From assembly GCA_050251735.1 (NCBI GenBank), contig JBFWMF010000004.1:62001-126000 (forward strand): a stretch of DNA of 64,000 bases, in the 5' to 3' direction. Every line of letters begins with the position of its first letter. Within the stretch, counting starts at the first letter, position 1. Below are positions 1 to 8,849 of the stretch, one piece after another. The notes under the pieces were generated by a model. The model worked only from the letters and a program-made list of their open reading frames with translations, was not told where the DNA came from and did no database searches. The DNA is from Desulfitobacterium sp050251735. Lineage in GTDB: Bacteria; Bacillota; Desulfitobacteriia; Desulfitobacteriales; Desulfitobacteriaceae. The translations under genes were made by a program, and so were the position numbers.

Positions 1-639
1 AGCTACCATATAATCAATCAGACGTTGGTCAAAATCGTCCCCACCAAGTTTATTATTCCCACTAGTCGCTTTAACCTCTACCATACCTTGGCTCAGTTCA
101 AGTACTGAAACGTCAAAGGTTCCTCCGCCTAAGTCAAAGACCAAAACGGTTTGATCCTCTTGCTTATCAAGACCGTAGGCTAACGCAGCTGCCGTAGGTT
201 CGTTAATAATCCGCTTAACTTCCAAGCCCGCGATGGTTCCGGCATCTTTAGTTGCTTGACGCTGAGCGTCGGTGAAGTACGCAGGTACAGTGATGACTGC
301 CTCAGTAACGGTTTGCCCTAGATAAGCTTCAGCATCTGCTTTCAGTTTGCCTAGAATCATAGCTGAAATTTCTTGGGGAGAGTAGTTCTTATCATCGATC
401 TTCACTTTGAAATCGGTACCCATATGTCTTTTCACGGAGAGCACTGTTTTATCCGCATTAGAAACCGCCTGCCGTTTGGCCACTTGGCCAACCAGACGCT
501 CGCCTGTTTTGGAGAACCCTACAACGGAGGGAGTTGTGCGATTACCTTCCGCGTTCGTAATTACGACCGCTTCGCCACCTTCCATAACCGCTACGCAGGA
601 GTTTGTGGTTCCTAAATCAATACCTATCACTTTACCCAT
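1..639 (-). CDS. dnaK: Molecular chaperone DnaK (Hsp70), N-terminal part, cut by window edge
   Basis: Hsp70 chaperone that binds exposed hydrophobic segments of client proteins in an ATP cycle driven by DnaJ and GrpE. Reading the minus strand from the ATG at 639 gives MGKVIGIDLGTTNSCVAV, the phosphate-1 loop of the actin-like ATPase domain. It continues with the ENPTTEG-region and NAEG motifs and stays open for 213 codons to the left edge. Only the first third of the ~610-residue protein is therefore present. A strong ribosome binding site (AAGGAGGA) precedes the ATG. It lies 24 bp downstream of grpE, so hrcA-grpE-dnaK form one operon under the CIRCE operator at 2388-2414. dnaJ would be expected just outside the left edge. 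Confidence 0.97.
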   Translation of the reverse strand, partial: MGKVIGIDLGTTNSCVAVMEGGEAVVITNAEGNRTTPSVVGFSKTGERLVGQVAKRQAVSNADKTVLSVKRHMGTDFKVKIDDKNYSPQEISAMILGKLKADAEAYLGQTVTEAVITVPAYFTDAQRQATKDAGTIAGLEVKRIINEPTAAALAYGLDKQEDQTVLVFDLGGGTFDVSVLELSQGMVEVKATSGNNKLGGDDFDQRLIDYMVA

Positions 640-663
640 ATTAATACTTCCTCCTTATTACAC

Positions 664-1299
664 CTAGCAGGAAACTTTAACCATGCTAGGACGTATTACT
701 TTTTCTTTAAGATAATATCCTTTTTGTAATTCCTCAACAACCGTGTTTTCTGGATACTCATTAGACTCTACTTGAAGCACCGCTTCATGCATATTGGGGT
801 CAAAGGGTTGGCCTACAGCTTCGATAGCCACTAGCCCTTCTTTGGCTAAGGTCGTTTCCATTTGCTTGAAGATCATATCGACCCCTTGAGCAAACGAAGT
901 AAAATCTTGATTAGTTTTAGATGCCAAAATAGCTCTTTCGAAATTATCCAGCACCGGAAGCAACCCTTCGACAACACGCTCAGAGGCATATTTTAAGTAG
1001 TCGTCTTTTTCCTTCTGCGTCCGTTTACGATAATTATCAAAGTCTGCTTGCAGACGTTGCAAATGCGCAAAATACTCTTCAGCTTGGTTCTTGCTTTGCT
1101 CGAGTTCTGCCTGCAAGGCAAGTACTTTTTCCTCTAAAGAAATATCTTGATTTCCTGAAGATTCCCTGCCCTCCACATCATTCGCTCCCAAAATTTCTTC
1201 GATAGTATCGCTTCGGTTGTCGGTTTGTTCTTGTCTACTATCTTTGTTTTCCCATCCAGACTGAGCTGATGGGGGGGTTTTCCCGCCCCAATTCACCAT
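664..1299 (-). CDS. grpE: Nucleotide exchange factor GrpE
   Basis: Releases ADP from DnaK and so resets the chaperone cycle. A charged, disordered first ~60 residues is followed by a long coiled coil (about residues 60-110, LQRLQADFDNYRKRTQKEKD, the GrpE signature helix). After that comes the C-terminal beta domain with PFDPNMHEAVLQVE and VIRPSMVKVS. An in-frame GTG at 1311 could add four residues, but that GTG lies within the purine-rich stretch AGGAGAGGTGG. That stretch is a good ribosome binding site for the ATG at 1299, so I use 1299 (211 residues). It sits 17 bp downstream of hrcA and 24 bp upstream of dnaK in the heat-shock operon. Confidence 0.95.
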   Translation of the reverse strand: MVNWGGKTPPSAQSGWENKDSRQEQTDNRSDTIEEILGANDVEGRESSGNQDISLEEKVLALQAELEQSKNQAEEYFAHLQRLQADFDNYRKRTQKEKDDYLKYASERVVEGLLPVLDNFERAILASKTNQDFTSFAQGVDMIFKQMETTLAKEGLVAIEAVGQPFDPNMHEAVLQVESNEYPENTVVEELQKGYYLKEKVIRPSMVKVSC

Positions 1300-1316
1300 G
1301 ATTGAAACCACCTCTC

Positions 1317-2360
1317 CTATTTCCTTCGTCGCTTGGTAAGAAGCTCAGTGAGCGTTCTTGTCATGTATTCCACCATCGCCATCGACTTACCATAATCCAT
1401 TCTTGTCGGTCCAATAAGCCCAATCGTACCCAACGGTTCACCCTCAACACAATACGTCCCAGTAATCACGCTACAATCTTTAAGTTCCTTCATGATATTC
1501 TCGCCACCAATGGTAACCGTGATACCCTCAAGCTTCGGACGCAAAAACTGCTTAATCTGATCTCCCTCTTCGAAAACTTGGAAAAGGTTTTTAATCTTTT
1601 CAACATCCTGGAATTCAGGCTGGTTTAACATGTTAAGTGTTCCGCCAAGATACACCTTATTCGACTCTTGAGGTTTGTTATCTAAAATAGCGGTTAGGAG
1701 CTCTAAAGCATGATCAATAAGATAGCGTTGACGTGAAAGTTCGCTGTAGATTTCATGCAGAAAATCTCGTTTTACTTCCGTCATGGAATGTCCCCGCATC
1801 TTATGATTAAACAGATTCGCAATTCTTTGTAGTTCCTCAGCAGTTACATTTTCTCCAATCTCGACAATCTGATTCTCTACCACTCCATTTTCCTTGACGA
1901 CGACCATAATGGCTTTGCCCGACTGATAGGGAAGGAAGTGCATCTGGCTAAATGCACTGTTACCTTTGTCTGGCCCTACGACTATACTGGTCAGATGTGT
2001 AAGCTCAGAAAGAAGTTTGCTAGAATGAGAAATGACGCTTTGAATCTCGGCAATCCGCTGAGTGGTCTCTCTTTCGATAACTTCTTTTTCATCCTCGGAA
2101 ACCTTGGTCTTTTCCATCAGGCAATCCACATAATACCGATAACCAGCATCCGAAGGAATGCGACCTGATGAGGTATGGGGCTGTTCAATTAATCCAAGAT
2201 CTTCTATATCGGACATTTCATTACGAATCGTGGCCGGTGAGATACCTAAGTCAAACTTCCGGGCGATTGTCCTGGAACCGACTGGCTCAGCTGTATTGAC
2301 ATAATCCTGAACAATGGCTCTCAGGATTTTCTTCTTTCGCTCGTCCATTTGCATACTCAT
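1317..2360 (-). CDS. hrcA: Heat-inducible transcription repressor HrcA
   Basis: Repressor of class I heat-shock genes; it binds CIRCE and its activity depends on GroEL. The N-terminal winged helix (about residues 5-75) contains VNTAEPVGSRTIARKFDLGISPATIRNEM, split here into the recognisable parts EPVGSRTIA and SPATIRNEM. The GAF-like central region and the C-terminal VIGPTRMDYGKSMAMVEY motif are intact. At 347 residues it has the normal family length. It is the first gene of hrcA-grpE-dnaK and its own promoter carries the CIRCE operator, so it is autoregulated. The exact start is uncertain: ATGs at codons 1, 3 and 5 are all possible. Confidence 0.96.
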   Translation of the reverse strand: MSMQMDERKKKILRAIVQDYVNTAEPVGSRTIARKFDLGISPATIRNEMSDIEDLGLIEQPHTSSGRIPSDAGYRYYVDCLMEKTKVSEDEKEVIERETTQRIAEIQSVISHSSKLLSELTHLTSIVVGPDKGNSAFSQMHFLPYQSGKAIMVVVKENGVVENQIVEIGENVTAEELQRIANLFNHKMRGHSMTEVKRDFLHEIYSELSRQRYLIDHALELLTAILDNKPQESNKVYLGGTLNMLNQPEFQDVEKIKNLFQVFEEGDQIKQFLRPKLEGITVTIGGENIMKELKDCSVITGTYCVEGEPLGTIGLIGPTRMDYGKSMAMVEYMTRTLTELLTKRRRK

Positions 2361-2387
2361 AGCCGCCTTTCCACGTTCGCTTTGTTG

Positions 2388-2414
2388 TTAGCACTCGACC
2401 TTAATGAGTGCTAA
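2388..2414. promoter_or_regulatory. CIRCE operator (HrcA binding site)
   Basis: Perfect inverted repeat TTAGCACTC, nine bases, GAGTGCTAA, with one further G-C pair outside each arm. It lies 28 bp upstream of the hrcA ATG and matches the CIRCE consensus exactly. HrcA binding here should repress the hrcA-grpE-dnaK transcript until heat or misfolded protein titrates GroEL. Confidence 0.98.
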
Positions 2415-2425
2415 CGATTTATGAT

Positions 2426-2457
2426 ATTATAGTAACGCTCACTTTCGCGATTGTCAA
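2426..2457 (-). promoter_or_regulatory. Likely sigma-A promoter of hrcA-grpE-dnaK
   Basis: On the minus strand a consensus -35 box TTGACA (2457-2452) is followed by TACTATAAT. The TACTAT hexamer is 17 bases from the -35; the perfect TATAAT within the same stretch is 20 bases away. Either register starts transcription just before or in the CIRCE repeat, as in other class I heat-shock operons. Confidence 0.75.
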
Positions 2458-2511
2458 GTATCTGACATGCTATAAAGTACTTTAAATTGTATTAAGATGA
2501 TTTGCGATGAC

Positions 2512-3642
2512 TCATACAAATTCTTGCAGCACCGCATTAGCCACGAACCAGAACTCGGGATCCATTTTGAGAAATTTTCCTTCCTCAATACGTAGTACAC
2601 CTTGGCTTATATAACGTTCTAAAACTGTGGGATACAGTTCAAAAAGATCAACCCTGAACTCTTTTTTGAAATTCTCAAGATTGATTCCACGGGCAAGGCG
2701 CAGTCCTAAAATGACCCGTTCTGATATTCTCTCATCATTCGTCAAGCTTTCATCTTCCAAGCTATCTATAGGTAGATCTCCTTGCTCAAGCTTCTCCCGA
2801 TACTTAACCAAATCCTCATAGTTTTTCCGGCGCCGATTTTTTAGGCAAGACACCGCACCAGGGCCTAGACCTAGGTACTCTTCCCCATGCCAATAACCAA
2901 GATTATGCTGACATTCATGGCCCGGCAAAGCGTAATTCGAGGTCTCATAATGGATGTATCCCGCTCTCCCCAGCATTTCTTGTCCTAATTCATACATTTC
3001 AGCTTGGACATCATCATCCGGCAGGTCCTTTGACAAGCCCGCGTCTAATGCCAGAGGCGTATCCTCCTCAAGCATCAATCCATAGATAGACAAATGCTCA
3101 GGCTGGATGGTAATTACCTCTGCTAAGGTCTTTTGCCAATCCTCAGGGGTCTGTTCCGGCAAACCAAACATCAAATCCAGATTAAGATTACGAAAGCCTG
3201 CGCCGCGAATCAGGTTCACACCATCGTGGATATCCTGAACACTATGAATTCGTCCGATTCGTTTTAGCAAAGCATCATTAAACGATTGAACACCTAAAGA
3301 TATCCGGTTGATACCATGGTTTTTTAAAATATGAAGCTTTCCCGCTGTTAGGGTGCCAGGATTAGCTTCAATAGTTTTTTCCGCCAAAGCCGAAAAATTA
3401 AATCTTGGCTCAAGCAAGCTGAAGACAGTCTCAAGCTCCTCCTCACTCAAAGCCGTGGGAGTTCCACCTCCCATAAAAAGGGTAGATACCTCATCTGGAA
3501 TCTCCCCTTGCCGCAAGACAATTTCCTGTTCTAGGCCTTGTAAATACTCTTCCACCTTAGACCTTTGCAGAGGAACAGAATAAAAAGCACAATAAGCGCA
3601 TTTCCGAAGACAAAAAGGAACATGAACATAAAGGGATGGCAT
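2512..3642 (-). CDS. hemW: Radical SAM heme chaperone HemW
   Basis: Member of the HemN/HemW radical-SAM family; HemW proteins bind heme and pass it to target proteins rather than oxidising coproporphyrinogen. The N-terminus has the CX3CX2C iron-sulfur motif in FCLRKCAYCAFYS (residues 11-18). GGGTPTAL and the HemN C-terminal domain follow. Length 376 is typical of HemW and shorter than HemN. The ATG has a good AAGAGGTG ribosome binding site. The gene lies between lepA and hrcA, an order common in Bacilli and Clostridia (lepA-hemW-hrcA-grpE-dnaK). Calling it HemW rather than an oxidase rests on this synteny and length. Confidence 0.9.
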   Translation of the reverse strand: MPSLYVHVPFCLRKCAYCAFYSVPLQRSKVEEYLQGLEQEIVLRQGEIPDEVSTLFMGGGTPTALSEEELETVFSLLEPRFNFSALAEKTIEANPGTLTAGKLHILKNHGINRISLGVQSFNDALLKRIGRIHSVQDIHDGVNLIRGAGFRNLNLDLMFGLPEQTPEDWQKTLAEVITIQPEHLSIYGLMLEEDTPLALDAGLSKDLPDDDVQAEMYELGQEMLGRAGYIHYETSNYALPGHECQHNLGYWHGEEYLGLGPGAVSCLKNRRRKNYEDLVKYREKLEQGDLPIDSLEDESLTNDERISERVILGLRLARGINLENFKKEFRVDLFELYPTVLERYISQGVLRIEEGKFLKMDPEFWFVANAVLQEFV

Positions 3643-3760
3643 AGTTACACCTCTTTCTTAGGAAGGATCTGCCCATCCCATCTCAAAAATCGTCGCTATC
3701 AACAAATATACCCAATCCATACGCATATCAGCCACACTTCAACTTTCTCCAGATAATAAG

Positions 3761-3806
3761 GGAGCGAACCGCATGCTCCGTTATATCGCATGATTGGTTC
3801 GCTTCC
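3761..3806. repeat. Inverted repeat in the lepA-hemW gap, possible weak terminator
   Basis: Arms around AGCGAACC (3763-3770) and GGTTCGCT (3796-3803), extended by GCATG/CATG with a small bulge, form a stable hairpin just downstream of the lepA stop. No good T-run follows on either strand. Attenuation between lepA and hemW is possible but unproven. Confidence 0.4.
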
Positions 3807-3822
3807 GGTTTGTGTACGCTAT

Positions 3823-5643
3823 TTAGTCATCGATTTTCAGCACAGCCATAAACGCATCCTGAGGAATCTCTACACTCCCTACTTGCTTCATGCGCTTTTT
3901 ACCCTCTTTTTGTTTCTCTAAGAGCTTCCGTTTACGTGAGATGTCCCCTCCGTAACATTTGGCTAAGACATCTTTCCGCATGGCTTTCACACTTTCCCGG
4001 GCAATGACTTTCTGACCAATAACTGCTTGGATCGGCACTTCAAACATCTGACGGGGGATAATTCCCCGTAACTTCTCGACTAAGCGACGACCGCGAGCAT
4101 AGGACTTTTCCTTATGAACGATAAAGGAAAGGGCATCTACCAGCTCACTATTGAGGAGAACATCCAGCTTAACCAATTGAGCTACTTTATAGCCGGCTAA
4201 TTCATAATCCAGAGAGGCATAGCCTTTGGTGCGGGATTTTAATTGATCAAAATAATCATAGACAATCTCGCTTAAGGGTAATTCATAGACTAAGCTGACT
4301 CGATTAGCGGAGAGATAATTCATATTGAGATAATTACCCCGTTTTTCCTGGTTCAACTCCATGATCGCCCCCACAAATTCTGAGGGTGTCATAATCGTTG
4401 CTTTGACAATAGGCTCTTCAATGCTTTCAATCTCATCCGTCTTGGGGAGATTGGAGGGGTTATCGATTTTTAATACTTCCCCGTCGGTTTTATTTACCCG
4501 ATAAACTACGCTAGGCGCTGTCGTAATTAAGTTCAGATCATATTCCCGCTCCAGGCGTTCTTGAATAACATCCATATGCAAAAGCCCTAGAAAACCACAC
4601 CGATAGCCAAAGCCAAGGGCACTGGAAGTCTCCGGTTCAAAGACTAGGCTAGAATCATTAAGATGAAGTTTTTCTAAAGCATCCTTCAACCGAGTATAGT
4701 CGTTGGATTCCACCGGATACAGGCCGCAAAAGACCATGGGGGTCGCCTTGCGATATCCCGGCAGAGGATAGAGGGCGGGGTTTTCAGCATCAGTAATAGT
4801 ATCCCCGACTTGAGTATCCCTGACATTTTTGATGCTGGCAGCAATATAGCCAACCTGGCCTGCTTTAATCTCTGTCATGGGTCGTAATCCTGGGTTAAGC
4901 ATGCCCACTTCCGTGGCTTCATAGACTTTACCCGAGGACATCATTTTGATTTGCGTTCCTTTCGTCACGTGGCCTTCCATCACGCGAACATAGGAAATGG
5001 CGCCTTTATAGGCATCGAAATATGAATCGAAAATCAAAGCCTTTAAAGGTGCTGCGTCATCACCCTGTGGTGGTGGAATCTTGGCTACAACAGCCTCTAA
5101 AATCTCTTCAATTCCTATTCCCGCCTTGGCAGAAGCTAAGATGGCCTCACTGGCATCTAGTCCAATGACATCCTCAATCTCCTGTTTTACGCGCTCTGGT
5201 TCAGCACTGGGTAGATCAATTTTGTTGATCACAGGAATGATCTCTAAATTATTTTCCAAAGCTAAATAGACATTGGCTAAAGTTTGGGCTTCAATGCCCT
5301 GGGCAGCATCCACAATTAAAAGTGCGCCTTCACAGGCGGCCAAACTACGTGATACTTCATAGGTAAAATCCACGTGACCCGGGGTGTCAATAAGATTCAG
5401 CTCATAAACCTGTCCATCCTTAGCAGGGTATTGCAGGCGAACAGTTTGTAATTTAATAGTGATACCCCGTTCTCGCTCAAGATCCATATTATCCAAGACC
5501 TGAGCTTCCATTTCCCGCTTGCTTAGTGCACCGGTATATTCGATTAAACGGTCGGCAAGTGTGGACTTACCATGGTCAATATGTGCAATGATAGAAAAGT
5601 TTCTAATTCGTTGTGAGGCCTGTGCCACAGTTTTACCCCTCAT
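3823..5643 (-). CDS. lepA: Elongation factor 4 (LepA), ribosomal back-translocase GTPase
   Basis: Translational GTPase that acts on the ribosome and binds the membrane loosely. Its exact role (back-translocation or initiation) is still debated. The G1 motif AHIDHGKST, the G2 region RGITIK, G3 DTPGHVDF and G4 NKIDLP are all present. They are followed by domain II, the EF-G-like domains III and V, and the LepA-specific C-terminal domain ending near SRKRKLLEKQKEGKKRMK. Length 606 is normal. The ATG at 5643 overlaps the preceding short gene by four bases (ATGA) but has no clear ribosome binding site. An in-frame GTG at 5628 is preceded by GAGGGG and is a real alternative start. Confidence 0.96.
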   Translation of the reverse strand: MRGKTVAQASQRIRNFSIIAHIDHGKSTLADRLIEYTGALSKREMEAQVLDNMDLERERGITIKLQTVRLQYPAKDGQVYELNLIDTPGHVDFTYEVSRSLAACEGALLIVDAAQGIEAQTLANVYLALENNLEIIPVINKIDLPSAEPERVKQEIEDVIGLDASEAILASAKAGIGIEEILEAVVAKIPPPQGDDAAPLKALIFDSYFDAYKGAISYVRVMEGHVTKGTQIKMMSSGKVYEATEVGMLNPGLRPMTEIKAGQVGYIAASIKNVRDTQVGDTITDAENPALYPLPGYRKATPMVFCGLYPVESNDYTRLKDALEKLHLNDSSLVFEPETSSALGFGYRCGFLGLLHMDVIQERLEREYDLNLITTAPSVVYRVNKTDGEVLKIDNPSNLPKTDEIESIEEPIVKATIMTPSEFVGAIMELNQEKRGNYLNMNYLSANRVSLVYELPLSEIVYDYFDQLKSRTKGYASLDYELAGYKVAQLVKLDVLLNSELVDALSFIVHKEKSYARGRRLVEKLRGIIPRQMFEVPIQAVIGQKVIARESVKAMRKDVLAKCYGGDISRKRKLLEKQKEGKKRMKQVGSVEIPQDAFMAVLKIDD

Positions 5644-5924
5644 TTCAGCAAAATCCAGTGTGATTCCCTGAAAAAACTATCTTTTTCGAGGATACACTCT
5701 AAACAATTATTATACTGCCAATGATTAATTTCAGCAAGAAAATGATGTAGTTCACAACCATTTTCTCGAGCATAACTCATCTTAGCTTGGATAAATCCAG
5801 CAAGGATGGGTTCTCGAATATTTCGGACGATGGAGCCAACTCCGGTCTGATATTGATGGGCAATCTGGCTAACATAAGGCTCTAGCTGGTCATAATTCTT
5901 CATATAAAGCAATCTTAACATCAC
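5640..5924 (-). pseudogene. Fragment of a CitA/DcuS- or Spo0B-type sensor kinase (dimerisation helices only)
   Basis: 94-residue product. Residues 1-60 resemble the dimerisation/phosphoacceptor helices of CitA/DcuS-type kinases: LLYMKNYDQLEPYV matches the usual LLQLGKYDEA stretch, and REPILAGFIQAKMSYAREN matches the family's second helix. In-frame codons upstream of the GTG start (no stop until about 5955) continue the resemblance (GNKIHVM, like NKLHTI). The position where the phosphorylated His would sit reads Lys, and the ATP-binding domain is absent. There is no convincing ribosome binding site. It overlaps lepA by four bases and lies 38 bp below murJ. I read it as a decayed kinase. A short functional Spo0B-like protein cannot be excluded. 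Confidence 0.5.
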
Positions 5925-5962
5925 ATGGATTTTATTACCCTTCGCTTTTTCATAATACAGAT

Positions 5963-7528
5963 TTACCCTCTCTTAAGGCGTTGCTGAACAAGCCCTAGGG
6001 TCTGCTCAAACTCTTCCATACCCATAATCTTGGTTATAGCGGCAAAAATTAATGCGCCCAAGAGGGTTCCAGCAATTAAAACAAAGATCGAGGCGAGTTT
6101 CCCCACCCCCACAAGAGAAGTGAGCCACTGACCCCCAAACCAAACGCCAATTCCCATCACACCGGAAGCCATTAACGTCTTTAGGAAGGTTATCAGCATT
6201 CTCCAGCCATCGATCCTCTTTAAGCGTTTGCGCAGGAGATGCAGGAGTAAAATCATATTGAGTACAGCGGCTAAGGAAGTCGCAAAAGCTAAACCACCCG
6301 TTTGCAAAGGTTTAACTAAAAGAAACATAAAGCCTACATTAGCTAGCATCGAAATAATACCGACAATAACCGGAGTCCAAGTATCATGAAGGGCATAAAA
6401 CATGCGCGGTAGGATTTGGATGACGGATTGAGCTGAGATCCCCACGGCAAAGTAAAAAAGAGGAATCGCGGTAGCCAAGGTATCCTCAGACGTAAAGGCT
6501 CCATGCTCAAATAAGACGCGAATCAAAGGATAGCGCAAAGCGATCATGCCTACCGATATGGGCAGAGTAATAAAAATAACCATCCGGACTGCTCTTGATG
6601 AAGTGCGGATGAATTCCTTCCATTTATTCAGTGTAGCATGCTCGTTCAAGGTTGGAAACACCGCCACAGCGATAGCTAGGGCAAAGATACCCACGGGTAA
6701 TTGGAATAACCGGTATGAATACCAAACTGCCGTCAAGCTACCTTCAATGAGGTGAGAACCTAGGTTAGAGTTCACCACGACTTGGATTTGGTTCAATGAG
6801 TAGCTGAGAATAATGGGTATAGCTAATACAGCAATCTTTCGAACTCCGGGATGCCGCCAATCAATAATAGGATAGTAACGAAGGCCTTGGCGTTTTAGAG
6901 CTGGAATCTGCACGAGAAAATTCAGCAAAGCCCCCACCACAACTCCGATCGCAAACCCGGAAATAGTCTCCGGTTCATCGGGACGGGCAAACAAGACGCC
7001 AAAGAAAATCACACTGGCGTTATAAAGCACTGTACCTAGAGCACTCGGCCAAAATATCTTATAGGAATTTAAGATGCCCATAGTGATCCCACTCAGTGCC
7101 AAAAGCAGCGGTTGAATGAGAATGATCCTCGTCAATTGAATCGTTAAGCCTTGGTTTTCTATTGAAAAGCCCGGAACCTGCAGCTTTACAAATTGGGGTG
7201 TAAAAATCAGTGCTACGATCACCAAAACGCTTAGGAGCAATAGAATCAAATTGATAAAGGAGCTGGCTACCCGCCACCCCTCCTCTTCATTACCCTTGTG
7301 AATATATTGAGAGAATACAGGAATAAAGGCAGAGCTTAATACTCCGCCCACTAAAAGCCAGTAAATTAAATCCGGAAGGATAAATGCTGTTTGATACGCA
7401 TCGGTCACTCCCGTTTTACCATAGAAATTTGCCATCAAAGATTCTCTTAAAAAACCTAGAACTCTTGACGCGAGTTGAGTTAACATTAAGAGTCCAGCCG
7501 CCATGGCTACAGTCCGCGTACCTGACAT
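5963..7528 (-). CDS. murJ: Lipid II flippase MurJ (MviN family)
   Basis: Polytopic inner-membrane flippase that moves lipid II to the outer face for peptidoglycan synthesis. The N-terminus carries the family signature SRVLGFLRESLMANFYG, and the protein continues through about 14 hydrophobic segments. The inner arginine-rich segments and LPRMFYALHDTWTP, typical of MviN/MurJ, are present. 521 residues is normal length. Its position next to spoIIP may reflect use during sporulation, but there is nothing in the sequence to prove this. The ATG is preceded by a GGGGCGAAG ribosome binding site. Confidence 0.94.
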   Translation of the reverse strand: MSGTRTVAMAAGLLMLTQLASRVLGFLRESLMANFYGKTGVTDAYQTAFILPDLIYWLLVGGVLSSAFIPVFSQYIHKGNEEEGWRVASSFINLILLLLSVLVIVALIFTPQFVKLQVPGFSIENQGLTIQLTRIILIQPLLLALSGITMGILNSYKIFWPSALGTVLYNASVIFFGVLFARPDEPETISGFAIGVVVGALLNFLVQIPALKRQGLRYYPIIDWRHPGVRKIAVLAIPIILSYSLNQIQVVVNSNLGSHLIEGSLTAVWYSYRLFQLPVGIFALAIAVAVFPTLNEHATLNKWKEFIRTSSRAVRMVIFITLPISVGMIALRYPLIRVLFEHGAFTSEDTLATAIPLFYFAVGISAQSVIQILPRMFYALHDTWTPVIVGIISMLANVGFMFLLVKPLQTGGLAFATSLAAVLNMILLLHLLRKRLKRIDGWRMLITFLKTLMASGVMGIGVWFGGQWLTSLVGVGKLASIFVLIAGTLLGALIFAAITKIMGMEEFEQTLGLVQQRLKRG

Positions 7529-7620
7529 AGCTTCGCCCCTTTTATAGTTCGTCCTGGTGTGAAAATTCTCTAATATGGAATTATACCACTTTTCTATAGA
7601 AGGGGAAAGCCAAACCCGGA

Positions 7621-8718
7621 CTAACGTTCAGAGGGATTCCCACTCTGAACGAAGTCTCGTTCAAGCCACTCCGCTAAAAGATCACCCAATACTTCCGCTG
7701 TCCCTTTCGCTTCATCGAAGGTATTGAGCTGGCTGCCAATTTCTAAAAGAATAGCTCCATCTAAGAGATGCTGATTGTAACGAGCATCCGAGGCATAGGT
7801 TATTTTCGGAATAAATAGACCAGGGTAACGGGCTTCCGCGAAAGCAATGAGCTCTTTAGCCAATGCTTCGTTCTTCTCCCAATGTGGATTTTTCTGTCCG
7901 ATCACAATCATCACACGTCCCACTTCTTTCCCCTCGATCATGACCGTGGATTTATTAACCCCCAGTAGCCCATCTCTATGAATATCTAATAGAAGTTTTA
8001 TGGATGGATAGTTTCGAACTAACGCCGTGGCTGTATTTACTGATTTACTATAAGCTTTATTAAAATCATCAATTTCATGTGCATCTAGAGCTTGTATCGC
8101 CCGAATGCCATTGCTTTCCAGGCCTTCTTTTAACTTCTCACCTACACCCATAATCTCCCCGTTGCCATCTTCATCGCGTTCCCCGCCCCCATCTCCCGCA
8201 TAACTCTCCGCATTATGCGTATGGTAAATCCCCACTAACACTTCATCATCGAGAGGTACAGCTGGTTTCTCAATCCCCTCTCCTACCTGACCAGGGTTAA
8301 GCGGAATCTCCTCTAGCTCAGGGATTTCTCCCTCATACTCCGGGTCTCTCGAATTATAAGCCCAACCAATCCAGGCCGGGCCATCCGGTGGAGGTGTATA
8401 ATAGCTAAAGAAATAAGTACGAGCATCAGCGATGTTGACTCCGGTCAATAAAAAAGTCCCCAAAGAAACACCCTGAGCTCTGACCTGATTAAGATGCTCT
8501 CGTTCCGGCAACGAATAGCCGGGGATCCCCTCCAAGACGATCGCTTCAAAGGGAAAACTCTGCTGAGCCATGACACGTATCAATTGCCGAGAGGTTCCTT
8601 TTTGCATAGCATAAAAAAATAAGCTTAGGAAAAGAAGCGTCAGTAAAACAAACAGAAAACCGCGAGCCCAGCGGGAGGAGGGCCAAAAACTCCATCGCAA
8701 CTTCTTAGTAGGAAACAT
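7621..8718 (-). CDS. spoIIP: Stage II sporulation protein P, peptidoglycan hydrolase
   Basis: Part of the SpoIID-SpoIIM-SpoIIP engulfment machine; SpoIIP is an amidase and endopeptidase of the mother-cell membrane. A single membrane anchor (FLFVLLTLLFLSLFFY) lies near the N-terminus. The amidase-like domain contains GIYHTHNAESY, LLDIHRDG and LLEIGSQLNT, including the metal-binding His and Glu positions. The open frame extends to 8796, but that extension overlaps a terminator hairpin (8732-8782). The ATG at 8718 has GAAGGAAG just upstream, so I take 8718, giving 365 residues. It should be under sporulation control; I cannot see a clear sigma-E promoter. Confidence 0.93.
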   Translation of the reverse strand: MFPTKKLRWSFWPSSRWARGFLFVLLTLLFLSLFFYAMQKGTSRQLIRVMAQQSFPFEAIVLEGIPGYSLPEREHLNQVRAQGVSLGTFLLTGVNIADARTYFFSYYTPPPDGPAWIGWAYNSRDPEYEGEIPELEEIPLNPGQVGEGIEKPAVPLDDEVLVGIYHTHNAESYAGDGGGERDEDGNGEIMGVGEKLKEGLESNGIRAIQALDAHEIDDFNKAYSKSVNTATALVRNYPSIKLLLDIHRDGLLGVNKSTVMIEGKEVGRVMIVIGQKNPHWEKNEALAKELIAFAEARYPGLFIPKITYASDARYNQHLLDGAILLEIGSQLNTFDEAKGTAEVLGDLLAEWLERDFVQSGNPSER

Positions 8719-8731
8719 TTCTTCCTTCAAC

Positions 8732-8782
8732 AAAAAACTTGTCCCCCTTTCCTTCTTTATAAAGAAATATGAGGGACAAGTT
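8732..8782 (-). terminator. Intrinsic terminator between the holin-like gene and spoIIP
   Basis: Ten-base perfect arms (GGGACAAGTT at 8773-8782, AACTTGTCCC at 8737-8746) with a second small palindrome in the loop. On the minus strand they are followed by TTTTTT. It ends the transcript of the gene at 8850-9182 and isolates spoIIP. Confidence 0.85.
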
Positions 8783-8849
8783 CTTCTTAGAACCACATGT
8801 TTGTCTTGTCTGCTACACCTAATTTAAGCAGTGCATTCTTGCCTATCGA

